Source: Gammaproteobacteria bacterium
GTDB taxonomy: Bacteria > Pseudomonadota > Gammaproteobacteria > Steroidobacterales > Steroidobacteraceae
Assembly: GCA_011391405.1 (NCBI GenBank)
Contig: JAABQQ010000077.1
Location: 1 to 43,632, forward strand
Length of the DNA stretch: 43,632 bases
Reading direction: 5' to 3'
The translations under genes were made by a program, and so were the position numbers. This document shows positions 35,029-43,452 of the stretch, piece after piece; position 1 is the first letter of the stretch, and every line of letters starts with the position of its first letter. The notes below the pieces were generated by a model. It had not been told where the DNA came from. It made no database searches and saw only the letters and a program-made list of their open reading frames with translations.

Positions 35029-36801
35029 CTAAGGCGCTGAATTTATTGACGCATTCGGCGGAATGTAGAGCCGGGCCCGACGCAGGTCGCCACGAGCGAC
35101 GCACGCAGGATCGGCATTGCCACCGGTCACGAGGAACCAGTGCTGCCGATTCGCGCGGCCGAGTTCCTGCGCCTGCATGCCCTCAAAACAGATCTCGAGC
35201 GTCTGCTGGTGCACGAGCAGCGCGCGCCCTGGCTTCGCGGCATACCAGGCCGCGGCGTCCGCCGCCTCGACTTCCTTTTCCTGCCAGCGGGCATGGCCGA
35301 AGTTGACGCTGGGTCGGCGCAATTGCAGCAGGTACTGCTCCTTCGCATCGACGAGACCGAGTTCTGCGATGCCAGCGGCAGCCTGTTCGACCTCCGCCAT
35401 GAACGCCCTGCCCGATCGCGCGTCGTCGATGCGCGGATAAACCATGATGCCGGCGGTCGTAAAAATCGCCGCGAGCGTGCCGCCGTAGGCGAGCCAGCCG
35501 TCCCGCACCCGGAACAGCGCCAGCGCGATGAGGCCGCCGACGCCCGCCACGGCGAGCGGCAGCAGCGGAGCCACGCCGTAATCACGAACGAGCCGCGCAC
35601 TGGCCTGGCCATCGATCGCGAAATACACGGCGCCCAGCACCGCGCCTGAGGCCAGGATCGCGGCAAGAACGAACGCGAGCTTGCGCGTCCGCGGCAAACG
35701 CAGGATTTCGGGCAGCCAGGTTGCCGCTGCCATTACGAGGGCGGGCACGGCGGGCAGCACGTACACGCCACGCTTGCCCGAGCTCAGCGAGAAGAACAGC
35801 ACGACCAGCACGACCCACGCAAGCAGCACGGCGACAAACGTATCGCGCGAGCCGGGCTGCAGTGCCACACGCCACCGTGGCCACAACCAGGGCAGCAGCG
35901 CGGTCAGCGGCAGCCACAGCACCGGGATGACATTGACGAGGTAGAACCAGAACGGCTCGTGGTGGTGCCACGCGCCGGCATAGCGCGTGACCGTCTGCTT
36001 GAACAGGATCTCGTTGCGGTAGGCGAGCAGCTCGCCTCCTGCCGAGGTGACCAGCATCATCGGCACGAACCACAACGCAATTGCGCCGAGGAAGAAGACC
36101 GGTCCGAGCCACCAGCGCGAGTCGCGATGCGGCGCCGTCGTCGGCCACCCTCGCGCCGCGAGCACGACGAACGGAATCAGCAGCAGCAGCGGCAGGAAAC
36201 CCACGCCCTTGGTGATGACACCGATCCCCGCCGCAAACCAGCCGACGTAGAACCAGCCGATGCCCGGGCCCGCGAACAGGTGACGCAGCAACCCATACAA
36301 ACTGAGCGTGGTGAGAAAGCACAGCACGCCATCGATCTGCGCCTGCCGGAACTGCCACACGAACTGGAACGTGAGCAGCAGCAGCAATCCGCCGGCGAAC
36401 GCGACCTCGCGCCCGCGGACGCGACGCAGCAAGTCGTAGACCAGCAGGACGGACCCGATGCCCGCGAGTAGCGACGGCAGCAGGAAGCCCAGCCGCAGCG
36501 ACCCGGTCAGCGCCATCGCCGCGGCCATCAGCCAGAAAAACACCGGGGGCTTGGCGGCGTAGAGATCACCACCGACGCGCGGAAACATCCAGTCGCCGGA
36601 GCGCTGCATGTCCTGCGCGACCAGCGCAAAGCGCGGCTCATCGGCCGGCCAGGGGTCACGCAGGCCGAGGCCAGTGGCCATCAGCAGCAGCGCGAGCCCG
36701 ATCAGCCAGAGCAAGTCGACGATGACGTCGCGGCGAGTGTTCGCTCCCGGCCGCAGCCAGCGGTCGAGCAGCGAGGTCGACGCACCGCTGGCGCCGGCCA
36801 C
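35029..36801 (-). CDS. ArnT-like GT83-family glycosyltransferase
   Basis: A 590-residue polytopic membrane protein with about 12 hydrophobic segments and a C-terminal soluble domain. The first periplasmic loop has DPWPADEPRFALVAQDM, the acidic DE motif of ArnT/PMT-type enzymes that use a polyprenyl-phosphate sugar as donor, and AAKPPVFFWLMA, another GT83 block. ArnT moves aminoarabinose to lipid A; this protein may act on lipid A or another acceptor. The GTG at 36801 (VAGASGASTSLLDRWLRP) starts 3 bases after the stop of the DPM1-like gene, and is preferred over the in-frame ATG at 36867, which lies within that gene. The pair fits: one enzyme makes the lipid-linked sugar, the other transfers it. 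Confidence 0.85.
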   Translation of the reverse strand: MAGASGASTSLLDRWLRPGANTRRDVIVDLLWLIGLALLLMATGLGLRDPWPADEPRFALVAQDMQRSGDWMFPRVGGDLYAAKPPVFFWLMAAAMALTGSLRLGFLLPSLLAGIGSVLLVYDLLRRVRGREVAFAGGLLLLLTFQFVWQFRQAQIDGVLCFLTTLSLYGLLRHLFAGPGIGWFYVGWFAAGIGVITKGVGFLPLLLLIPFVVLAARGWPTTAPHRDSRWWLGPVFFLGAIALWFVPMMLVTSAGGELLAYRNEILFKQTVTRYAGAWHHHEPFWFYLVNVIPVLWLPLTALLPWLWPRWRVALQPGSRDTFVAVLLAWVVLVVLFFSLSSGKRGVYVLPAVPALVMAAATWLPEILRLPRTRKLAFVLAAILASGAVLGAVYFAIDGQASARLVRDYGVAPLLPLAVAGVGGLIALALFRVRDGWLAYGGTLAAIFTTAGIMVYPRIDDARSGRAFMAEVEQAAAGIAELGLVDAKEQYLLQLRRPSVNFGHARWQEKEVEAADAAAWYAAKPGRALLVHQQTLEICFEGMQAQELGRANRQHWFLVTGGNADPACVARGDLRRARLYIPPNASINSAP

Positions 36802-36803
36802 CC

Positions 36804-37532
36804 TCAGCGTTCCTCGCGGATCGCGACCCGCGGCGACGCGCGGCTGATCAGCCACCGCAAACCCCACAGGTCGACGATGCCGACCCAGAGCCGGTTATTG
36901 AGGCCGTACTTCGACGTGCCACGCGTGCGCTCGCGATGGTTCACGGGCAGCGAAATGACTTCGTACCCTTCACGCTGGAAGAGCGCGGGCATGAACCGAT
37001 GCATGTTCCTGAAGCGCGGCATGTGCATGAACACGTCGCGGTCGAACACCTTGATGCCACACCCGGTGTCCGGCGTGCCGTCCTTGAGGAACCAGCCCCG
37101 CACCCCATTGGCGACGCGCGACGAGAAGCGGCGCAGCCACGTGTCCCGACGCGTCGTGCGGTTGCCCATCACCAGTTTGAGTCCTGGCGATGCAGGCTGC
37201 ATCAGCGCGTCGAGCAGGCGTGGAAAATCAGCCGGGTCGTTCTGGCCATCGCCGTCGAGCGTCGCGATCCAGCGGCCACGAGCATGGCGAACGCCGGTGG
37301 CCACCGCGGCGCTCTGGCCCGAGCGCGCCACGTGCTGCAGCAATCGTATTTCCGGCATACCCTGCGCGCGCGCCGCGAGCACCATCTCGCCGGTCTTGTC
37401 CGTGCTGCCGTCGTCCACGAAAATCTGCTCGAACGAATACCTTCCGGCCAATGCGGCATGTATTTCCTGCGCCAGCGGCAGGACGTTCTCGTCCTCGTTG
37501 CAGACGGGTACGACGACGGAGACGTCGGGCAT
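36804..37532 (-). CDS. GT2-family polyprenyl-phosphate glycosyltransferase (DPM1/ArnC-like)
   Basis: A 242-residue cytoplasmic glycosyltransferase that should load a sugar from a nucleotide donor onto undecaprenyl phosphate. It starts SVVVPVCNEDENV and has the donor-binding FVDDGSTDKT (D40, D41), DGDGQNDPADFPRL and the acceptor-site block TPDTGCGIKVFDRDVF. It lacks the C-terminal membrane hairpin of ArnC and is thus closer to bacterial DPM1. The ATG at 37530-37532 is used; an in-frame GTG at 37559 would add nine residues and cannot be excluded. It is upstream of the ArnT-like gene, and diverges from the metal transporter gene. Confidence 0.88.
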   Translation of the reverse strand: MPDVSVVVPVCNEDENVLPLAQEIHAALAGRYSFEQIFVDDGSTDKTGEMVLAARAQGMPEIRLLQHVARSGQSAAVATGVRHARGRWIATLDGDGQNDPADFPRLLDALMQPASPGLKLVMGNRTTRRDTWLRRFSSRVANGVRGWFLKDGTPDTGCGIKVFDRDVFMHMPRFRNMHRFMPALFQREGYEVISLPVNHRERTRGTSKYGLNNRLWVGIVDLWGLRWLISRASPRVAIREER

Positions 37533-37590
37533 CGATCCCGGGGTCGGGTGGGTGGTCACGGTCGCATGCGCCCTGCCGTTGTGGTTTGTG

Positions 37591-37626
37591 CGGCCGCCGC
37601 CTGCGGCGGCCGTCCGGTAGTATAAG
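37591..37626 (+). promoter_or_regulatory. Perfect palindrome next to a -10 box before the CDF gene
   Basis: CGGCCGCCGC at 37591-37600 and GCGGCGGCCG at 37603-37612 form a 10-bp perfect inverted repeat with a CT loop. Nine bases later TATAAG (37621-37626, 5 of 6) could be the -10 box for the transporter gene at 37671. A palindrome overlapping the -35 region would suit a repressor or activator, but it could simply be GC-rich chance. Confidence 0.4.
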
Positions 37627-37670
37627 CGCTCCCCTGTCCCGGGGCCGCCGCGGCTCCCCCGACCCTCCCC

Positions 37671-38558
37671 TTGAAAGACCGTCTCGCACATTCCCGTCCG
37701 CATGCCTCCGAAAGTCGCCGGCTTGGCTGGGCCCTGGCGATCACAGCCTCGTTCATGGCGCTCGAGGTCGCGGGCGGACTGATTTCGGGCTCGCTCGCCC
37801 TGCTGGCCGACGCCGGTCACATGCTGACCGACACCGCCGCGCTGGCATTGGCCTGGATTGCAGCCCGGCTTACGCTGCGCCCGACCAACTCTCGCCGCTC
37901 GTACGGTTATCACCGTGCGCAGGTGCTGGCAGCGTTCGTCAACGCCATCGCGTTGTTCCTGGTGGTCGTTTGGATCGTCATCGAAGCCGTGGACCGGCTG
38001 GCGACGCCGCTCCCCATCGAGGGCGGGACGATGCTCGGGGTCGCGCTGGCCGGACTGGTCGCGAACGTCTCGGTTTACACGATCCTGCGCAAGGGCAACC
38101 AGGAAAACCTGAACGTATCCGCGGCCCGCCTGCACGTGATGGGCGACTTGCTGGGCTCGATCGGTGCGCTGCTCGCGGCAGGCATCATCCTGACCACGGG
38201 CTGGACACCGATCGACCCGATCCTGTCCGTGCTCGTGGCGGTGCTGATCCTGCGCAGTGCGTGGTCGCTGTTGCGCAAATCGACCAGTATCCTGATGGAA
38301 GAAACGCCGGATTCCGTCGATCCGGACGCCCTGCGCCAGGCACTGCTGGCAAACGTGTCGGGCGTACGGGACGTGCACGACGTGCACTGCTGGTCGCTGA
38401 CATCGGGCCAGACCATGTTGACGCTGCACGTGGGGCTGGCTGCCGGCGCCGACGGCGCGCTGGTGTTGCGCGAAGCCAAGCGCGTGATCGCGGAAGAATT
38501 CGCAATCGACCATTCAGCCCTGCAGCTCGAGCAGGCAGAATGCCCGGATGAAGTCTGA
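37671..38558 (+). CDS. Cation diffusion facilitator (probable Zn2+ efflux)
   Basis: A 295-residue CDF transporter exporting divalent metal, most likely zinc, in exchange for protons across the inner membrane. Six hydrophobic segments are seen. The metal site of TM2 reads LLADAGHMLTDTAAL and that of TM5 LHVMGDLLGS, the H-x3-D pattern of zinc-type members. YGYHRAQVLAAFVNA is a family block. A cytosolic C-terminal domain (VRDVHDVHCWSLTSGQTMLTLHV) follows. The TTG at 37671 is the only upstream start; the next ATG falls inside TM1. I see no metal-regulator gene next to it. Confidence 0.9.
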   Translation: MKDRLAHSRPHASESRRLGWALAITASFMALEVAGGLISGSLALLADAGHMLTDTAALALAWIAARLTLRPTNSRRSYGYHRAQVLAAFVNAIALFLVVVWIVIEAVDRLATPLPIEGGTMLGVALAGLVANVSVYTILRKGNQENLNVSAARLHVMGDLLGSIGALLAAGIILTTGWTPIDPILSVLVAVLILRSAWSLLRKSTSILMEETPDSVDPDALRQALLANVSGVRDVHDVHCWSLTSGQTMLTLHVGLAAGADGALVLREAKRVIAEEFAIDHSALQLEQAECPDEV

Positions 38559-38591
38559 CGGCCACACCGCTGCAATCGCCGCAATCGCGTC

Positions 38592-39383
38592 ATGACCCAG
38601 CAACCCGACGACCCAGCGGCGGCCGACGACGAGCCGTCGTCCACTGAGCCCGCGCCGCTCAAGAACACGCTTTATCGCAAAGTCACTCGCGGCAAGCGCA
38701 AGCTGACGCGCGGGCGGTTGCTGGTGTACCGCGTCGCCGTGGTGGTCGCGTGGTGGGCCGTGCGCGCCCTCTGGGCGAGTTGCCGCATCACGCACGTGGC
38801 CGGCAAGGAAACCGCCACAGCGGCCGTTCGCGACCTGAAGTCGCTGATCCCGGTGTACTGGCACCAGCACATGTTGTTCGGCGCGCGCGCCCTGCTCGAC
38901 CTGCGCAGCGCCGGGCTCAAGGTGGGTTTCCTGGTGAGCCCGTCCGTCGATGGCACGGGGCCGGCCATGCTGGTGCAGAAAGTAGGCGGCCACGTCGTCC
39001 GCGGCTCGTCCACGCACACCGGTGCGCGCGCGCTGCGCGACTACTACGAGACCATCGTCAAGCAGCAGATCTCGCCCGCGATCACGCCCGATGGGCCGCG
39101 CGGACCGCTGCATGAATTCAAGCCGGGCGCGATCATGCTGTCGCAGATCACGGGCAAGCCGATCCTGCCGATCGCGGTCGCCCATTCGTTCAAGGTCACG
39201 TTCCGCACCTGGGACTCGTTCGAGTTGCCGCTGCCTTTCAGCCGCATCGCGATCGTCTACGGCGAACCCGTCAAGGTCAGCCGCACCATGGACGCCGCAG
39301 CGCTTGCCGGCTGGCAGCAGACGATGGCCGAGCGCTTATTCGACCTGCGCCGCCAGGCCGAAGCTGCGCTCGAGCAGGGCTGA
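38592..39383 (+). CDS. DUF374 lysophospholipid acyltransferase-like protein
   Basis: A 263-residue membrane-associated protein with an acidic N-terminal tail, one hydrophobic segment (about 44-62) and the DUF374 domain. VYWHQHMLFGAR is the counterpart of the HxxxxD acyltransferase site. It also has FLVSPSVDGTGPAMLV, TPDGPRGPLHEFKPGAIMLSQ and PILPIAVA. The DUF374 family is related to 1-acyl-glycerophosphate acyltransferases, and probably acylates a lipid at the inner membrane. The exact substrate is unknown. Its last 48 bases overlap the convergent PPTase gene. Confidence 0.85.
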   Translation: MTQQPDDPAAADDEPSSTEPAPLKNTLYRKVTRGKRKLTRGRLLVYRVAVVVAWWAVRALWASCRITHVAGKETATAAVRDLKSLIPVYWHQHMLFGARALLDLRSAGLKVGFLVSPSVDGTGPAMLVQKVGGHVVRGSSTHTGARALRDYYETIVKQQISPAITPDGPRGPLHEFKPGAIMLSQITGKPILPIAVAHSFKVTFRTWDSFELPLPFSRIAIVYGEPVKVSRTMDAAALAGWQQTMAERLFDLRRQAEAALEQG

Positions 39384-39980
39384 CGTCCGGGCATCGTCCA
39401 GTTCCACGGACGCGATGATCGGCGTCAGCTTCTTCCTGGCGGCGACGTGGCCGATGAGGCCGGGCATGTCGTCCAGGGGCTGCAATTCGTAGCGTTGCCG
39501 CCGCACCATCGCATGCCCCAGCAGGTCTGCGAGCGCAACTTCACCCGTCGCGCGCAACCCCAGGCCCGCAGCTTTCAAAGCCGCTTCGGTAGCGGTCCAG
39601 CGCTGCAGCTTTGCAACCGTCGCTGACCCGGCCGAATCGAGTCGATCCTCGATGTCAATACCGCAGTCGGTGTCGGCACAAACGATGCAGGTGACGGCCG
39701 AACTCGAGTGCGAGAGGCTGAAATACGGGCCGCCTGCCAGCCGCGGCTTGCCTCCTGCTGGAAACGTAAAAGCCTGCGGCGGAAATTCCCGTTGGGTCAG
39801 GCGGGCCGCCCCCACCAGGACCAGACCCAGGCCAGTCAGGCTGGCTCGCCGGGCTGTCGCATCGCGCCGCTCGAGCTCGAGACGCTGTGCGTAAGGCAAT
39901 GCCTGCAACAGCGACTCCTGCCATGACGGGCAGGACAACGGCAGTCGCAAGTGCGCGTGAAGTATAATGGCGTCGGTCAT
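39336..39980 (-). CDS. Sfp-type 4'-phosphopantetheinyl transferase
   Basis: A 214-residue enzyme that attaches phosphopantetheine from CoA to a carrier-protein serine. The Mg/CoA motif GIDIED is at 107-112 (D109, E111), and the second, WTATEAALKAAG, holds E132 and K136. FSLSHSSSAVTCIV is the usual SHS block and the basic GGKPRL precedes it. It is of Sfp/AcpT two-domain size. The ATG at 39978-39980 (MTDAIILHAHL) is chosen; in-frame ATGs at 40010 and 40028 are possible. The gene diverges from the P450 gene and would be the natural activator of the carrier domain fused to the ligase at 41356. It overlaps the DUF374 gene by 48 bases at its 3' end. Confidence 0.9.
   Translation of the reverse strand: MTDAIILHAHLRLPLSCPSWQESLLQALPYAQRLELERRDATARRASLTGLGLVLVGAARLTQREFPPQAFTFPAGGKPRLAGGPYFSLSHSSSAVTCIVCADTDCGIDIEDRLDSAGSATVAKLQRWTATEAALKAAGLGLRATGEVALADLLGHAMVRRQRYELQPLDDMPGLIGHVAARKKLTPIIASVELDDARTSALLERSFGLAAQVE
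39963..39968 (+). promoter_or_regulatory. Perfect -10 box upstream of the P450 gene
   Basis: TATAAT within AAGTATAATGG, 6 of 6, pointing toward the P450. It lies just inside the start of the PPTase gene on the opposite strand. There is no clear -35 box 17 bases upstream. Confidence 0.5.
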
Positions 39981-40008
39981 CGTGCCCGGGAAAGAAGGAC
40001 TTTTTGCC

Positions 40009-40023
40009 ATGGGTACCGTGTGA
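40009..40023 (+). CDS. Possible 4-codon leader ORF (MGTV) before the P450
   Basis: GAAGGA at 39994-39999 is followed nine bases later by ATG GGT ACC GTG TGA. This is the best-placed ribosome site between the -10 box and the P450, yet serves a tiny frame that ends before the GTG at 40040. It may be a leader peptide or chance. If the P450 starts at the TTG at 40004, this frame has no role. Confidence 0.2.
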   Translation: MGTV

Positions 40024-40039
40024 CCCATCCCTGCCGCCA

Positions 40040-41359
40040 GTGAACACCCGTCGACCGCAAATCACCAGTGCGATCGCACCGCCCACGGCGTTGCAGTCGC
40101 ACGAACTCGGCAGCACCGACGAAACTGTTGCCGTCCTGCGCCGCACGTTTGATGAACTAGGCGATCTTTTTCGCATCCACGTGCCGAGCCGCGGCGCCTC
40201 GACCTGGGTCGCCAGCCACCCGGACGACGTCAAGCACGTCCTGGTGACCAACCACCGCAACTACACCAAGGGCGTCGGCATCGACCGGGTCAGGCTGCTG
40301 CTCGGCAACGGCATCATGACCAGTGAAGGCGAGTTCTGGCGCCGGCAGCGCCGCATGATGCAGCCCGCTTTTCACCGCCGTGTCGTCGAGCGCTTTGCGT
40401 CGATCGTGCGGGAGGAGAACGAGTCGCTCGGTGCGGAATGGAGCGCTGCCGCTCGCAGCAGCGGCGGCGTGAACGTTACGCTGTCGGCCAGCCGGCTGGC
40501 GCTGCGCGTCATCCTGCGTGCGCTATTCGATTACGACCTGCGGCAACTCGTGCCCGATCTCGACCACAACCCGTTCGCCGCCATCCTGCAGGACGCGTGC
40601 CGAGACACTCGCTTTGCCTACCAGTTCCGTCAGCTGGCGCGCGACGTGAGGGCGCTGGTCGCAGTCCGGCGCGGACGGCAACAGGAGCGGTTCGACCTGC
40701 TGCAGTTGTTGCTCGACGCCAGGGACGCAGACACCGGCGAGGCGATGAGCGACGCTGAAGTCGTCGACGAGGTCATGACGCTGGTCGTCGCCGGTCACGA
40801 AACGACGGCGAGCACGCTCAACTGGACGTGGTGGCTGCTGGCTACCCATCCCATGGTTGCCATGCGCGTTGGCGAAGAACAGTGCGCCGTGGGCGACCTG
40901 GGTCACGCGAGCTATGCCGACCTGATCCGCCTGCCTTACACGCGGCAGGTCGTGGACGAATCGATGCGCCTGTACCCGCCGGGCTGGCTGCTGACCCGCC
41001 GCAGCATCGGGCCAGACACGCTGGGTGGGCACGCAGTACCGGCCGGCACCGACGTCTTCATCAGCCCCTACCTCGTGCATCGGCATCCACGACACTGGCG
41101 CCTGCCCGAGACGTTCGATCCGGGTCATTTCGACCCCCCGCAGGTCGAAGCACGCCATGCATTCGCGTACATTCCGTTTGCGGCCGGGCCGCGCCACTGC
41201 ATCGGGCAGAACTTCTCGCTCTACGAGATTCTCCTGCACTTCAATTATGCGGTGCGTCGGTTTCAGCTGACTGAGCCGCAGCCCGCGCGACCTCCGCTCG
41301 AGGCGCGCATCAACCTGCGGACGGCCAGTGACGTTCACATGAGAATACAGCAGCGATGA
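40040..41359 (+). CDS. Cytochrome P450
   Basis: A 439-residue monooxygenase. It has the WRRQRRMMQPAFH C-helix block, the oxygen-binding I-helix AGHETTAS (251-258), the K-helix ESMRLYPP (E307, R310) and the heme loop FAAGPRHCIGQNF with the cysteine ligand C387. No N-terminal membrane anchor is present and no ferredoxin or reductase gene is near, so redox partners lie elsewhere. The sequence resembles the class E type, including fatty-acid hydroxylases, more than class B bacterial P450s. The start is uncertain: GTG at 40040 (used) or TTG at 40004 behind a GAAGGA site. The ATGA overlap with the ligase gene strongly couples them, so a fatty acyl chain is the most likely substrate. Confidence 0.9.
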   Translation: MNTRRPQITSAIAPPTALQSHELGSTDETVAVLRRTFDELGDLFRIHVPSRGASTWVASHPDDVKHVLVTNHRNYTKGVGIDRVRLLLGNGIMTSEGEFWRRQRRMMQPAFHRRVVERFASIVREENESLGAEWSAAARSSGGVNVTLSASRLALRVILRALFDYDLRQLVPDLDHNPFAAILQDACRDTRFAYQFRQLARDVRALVAVRRGRQQERFDLLQLLLDARDADTGEAMSDAEVVDEVMTLVVAGHETTASTLNWTWWLLATHPMVAMRVGEEQCAVGDLGHASYADLIRLPYTRQVVDESMRLYPPGWLLTRRSIGPDTLGGHAVPAGTDVFISPYLVHRHPRHWRLPETFDPGHFDPPQVEARHAFAYIPFAAGPRHCIGQNFSLYEILLHFNYAVRRFQLTEPQPARPPLEARINLRTASDVHMRIQQR

Positions 41360-43314
41360 TCAAGTACCAGACGCTTCCGGACATGCTCGACGAACGCGCA
41401 CGCGGCGACGGCGCGATCGTTTACCTCGAAGGCGAAGGTGCCGAGAAAACGCTCAAGCTCACGGACCTGCGGCGGCGCGCGCTCGGCATCCTGTTCCACC
41501 TGCAGCGTATCGGCGCGAAGCCGGGCGACCACCTGATCCTGCACGTGGCGAGCAACGAGCAGTTCATCGACGCGTACTGGGCCTGTCTTTACGGCGGCAT
41601 CGTGCCAGTGCCGGTCGCAGTCGGCATCAGCGACGAACACAAGCACAAGCTGCTGCGGATCGCGCGGCAGCTCGGGCAGCCGTACCTCTACACCGACAGG
41701 AAGCTCCGCGACCGCCTCGCGACGTATGCCGCCACGCTCGGCGAGCCCGACACCTGGAGCGCGCTCGAGCCAAGGACGTTCCTGATCGACGCGCTCGACG
41801 ACATTGCGCGAGCCGGCGCACGGGCAGATCTGGACCCGGACCAGACTGCGTTCATCCAGTTCTCGTCGGGTTCGACGAGCGAACCCAAAGGCGTAGTGCT
41901 CAGCCACCGCAACATCCTGACGAATGCCGAAGGTGCAACGCAAGCTGCGGGTTTCAGCGAACAGGACATCTCGCTCAGCTGGATGCCGCTCACCCACGAC
42001 ATGGGCCTGATCGGCTTCCACCTCATGATGATGTACGCAGGCGTGCGACAGCACCTGATGCCCACCGACCTGTTCGTGCGCCGCGCCTTGCTCTGGCTCA
42101 AGTGGTCGTCCGCCAAGCGCGTCACGATCACGTGTTCGCCGAACTTCGGCTATCGCCACTGCCTCAAGGCGCTCGGCGACAAGACGCTCGACGATCACGA
42201 CCTGTCGTCGGTGCGCCTGATCTTCAACGGCGCCGAACCGATTTCCGTCGAACTCGCCGAGGAGTTCCTCGACCGGCTCGCACCTTACGGCTTGCGCCGC
42301 ACTTCGATGTTCCCCGTGTACGGACTTGCGGAAGCGTCGCTCGCCGTGAGCTTCCCACCGCCGGGCACGCTGTACCGCTGCATCACGGTCGATCGACGCT
42401 CACTGGGCGTCGGGTCGTCGGCACGGCATGTCGACGCGGCCGATCCTACGGCGCTCAAGCTGATGAGCGAGGGCAAGCCGATTCCCTACACGCGCGTGAA
42501 GCTGCTGGACGATGCGGGGGTGGCAGTTCCGGCAGGGACCGTGGGCCACCTGCTGATGCAGGGAGACAACGTCACGCGCGGTTACTTCCAGAACCTGGCA
42601 GCAAACGCGGCCGCGGTCACCGCCGATGGCTGGCTGCGCACGGGCGACCTTGCGCTCGAACACGAAGGCAACCTGTACGTCACGGGCCGTTCGAAGGAGA
42701 TCATCTTCGTCAACGGCCAGAACTATTACCCGCACGACCTCGAATCCGTGCTGCAGACCGAGCCCGGCCTCGAGCTCGGCAAGGTGGCCGCTGCCGGCGC
42801 GCGTGCGGCCGAGTCGCCCACCGACGAGCTGGTGCTGTTCGTGCTGCACCGGAGCGACATGACCAGCTTCATCCCGCTCGCGACGAAGGCAATGCACCTG
42901 ATCAACGAGCATGCGGGCGTGGAAGTCGCGCGCGTGGTGCCAGTGAAGCGCATCCCGAAGACGACGAGCGGCAAGCTGCAGCGCAACGCGCTGGCCAAGT
43001 CGTATGAGGAGGGCGAATTCGCGGCAGAACTGGCGGAATTCGACCAGGCGTGGGCGGCGCTGCACGGCCAGGGTCGCGCGGCCAAGGGTCGGGTCGAGGC
43101 ACAGCTCAAGGCGATCGTCGACGACGCGATGCCCGGCAAGCACGTGGACATCGATGACAACCTGTTCGACGTCGGCGCGAGTTCGCTCACGCTGATCCAG
43201 ATCCACGAGAAAATCGACGAGGCCTACCCGGGCGTGGTCGACCTCACCGAGCTGTTCGATTTCCCGACGATCTCGATGCTGGCGAAGCGGCTGGAGGGCA
43301 AGGTAGGAAGTTAG
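41356..43314 (+). CDS. Fatty acyl-AMP ligase with C-terminal acyl carrier domain
   Basis: A 652-residue two-domain protein. Residues about 1-560 are an adenylate-forming ligase with SSGST (170-174) in the AMP loop, CSPNFGYRHCLK and FPVYGLAEASLAVSF (FAAL-type blocks), the hinge DGWLRTGDLA and the C-terminal lysine in KTTSGKLQR. Residues about 575-650 are an acyl/peptidyl carrier, DNLFDVGASSLTLIQI, with S610 as the phosphopantetheine site. FAALs make acyl-AMP and pass it to a carrier rather than to CoA, so this protein probably activates a fatty acid and loads its own carrier. Nearby the PPTase (39336) can activate S610 and the P450 is overlapped by ATGA. The stop lies at the beginning of a 9-bp repeat region and the last codons (KVGS) already resemble it. 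Confidence 0.92.
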   Translation: MIKYQTLPDMLDERARGDGAIVYLEGEGAEKTLKLTDLRRRALGILFHLQRIGAKPGDHLILHVASNEQFIDAYWACLYGGIVPVPVAVGISDEHKHKLLRIARQLGQPYLYTDRKLRDRLATYAATLGEPDTWSALEPRTFLIDALDDIARAGARADLDPDQTAFIQFSSGSTSEPKGVVLSHRNILTNAEGATQAAGFSEQDISLSWMPLTHDMGLIGFHLMMMYAGVRQHLMPTDLFVRRALLWLKWSSAKRVTITCSPNFGYRHCLKALGDKTLDDHDLSSVRLIFNGAEPISVELAEEFLDRLAPYGLRRTSMFPVYGLAEASLAVSFPPPGTLYRCITVDRRSLGVGSSARHVDAADPTALKLMSEGKPIPYTRVKLLDDAGVAVPAGTVGHLLMQGDNVTRGYFQNLAANAAAVTADGWLRTGDLALEHEGNLYVTGRSKEIIFVNGQNYYPHDLESVLQTEPGLELGKVAAAGARAAESPTDELVLFVLHRSDMTSFIPLATKAMHLINEHAGVEVARVVPVKRIPKTTSGKLQRNALAKSYEEGEFAAELAEFDQAWAALHGQGRAAKGRVEAQLKAIVDDAMPGKHVDIDDNLFDVGASSLTLIQIHEKIDEAYPGVVDLTELFDFPTISMLAKRLEGKVGS

Positions 43315-43452
43315 AGGAAGGGGACGAAGGGGCGGAAGGGCAAGAAGGTCAGGAAGGCTAGGAAGGTCAGGAAGGTCAGGAAGGTCAGGAAGGGACCTTC
43401 AATTCCTGGCCTTCCTAGCCGTCCTGCCCTTCCTGCCCTTTCTTGCCTTCCT
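43315..43452. repeat. 9-bp tandem repeats as an inverted repeat at a convergent gene end; probable terminator
   Basis: A purine arm holds five 9-bp units at 43345-43389 (AAGGTCAGG four times, AAGGCTAGG once) within a longer GGAAGG-rich stretch. A pyrimidine arm with CCTTCCTAG, CCTTCCTGCC and related units follows at 43393-43452. The layout, orientation and unit match 2012-2176: purine arm on the left, between convergent genes. The right part encodes the last residues of the acyltransferase on the minus strand. Confidence 0.75.

Noticed and set aside
32371-35040. An 889-codon plus-strand frame opposite the GGDEF-EAL gene
   Set aside because: Antisense shadow; the minus-strand product has five recognisable domains in order.
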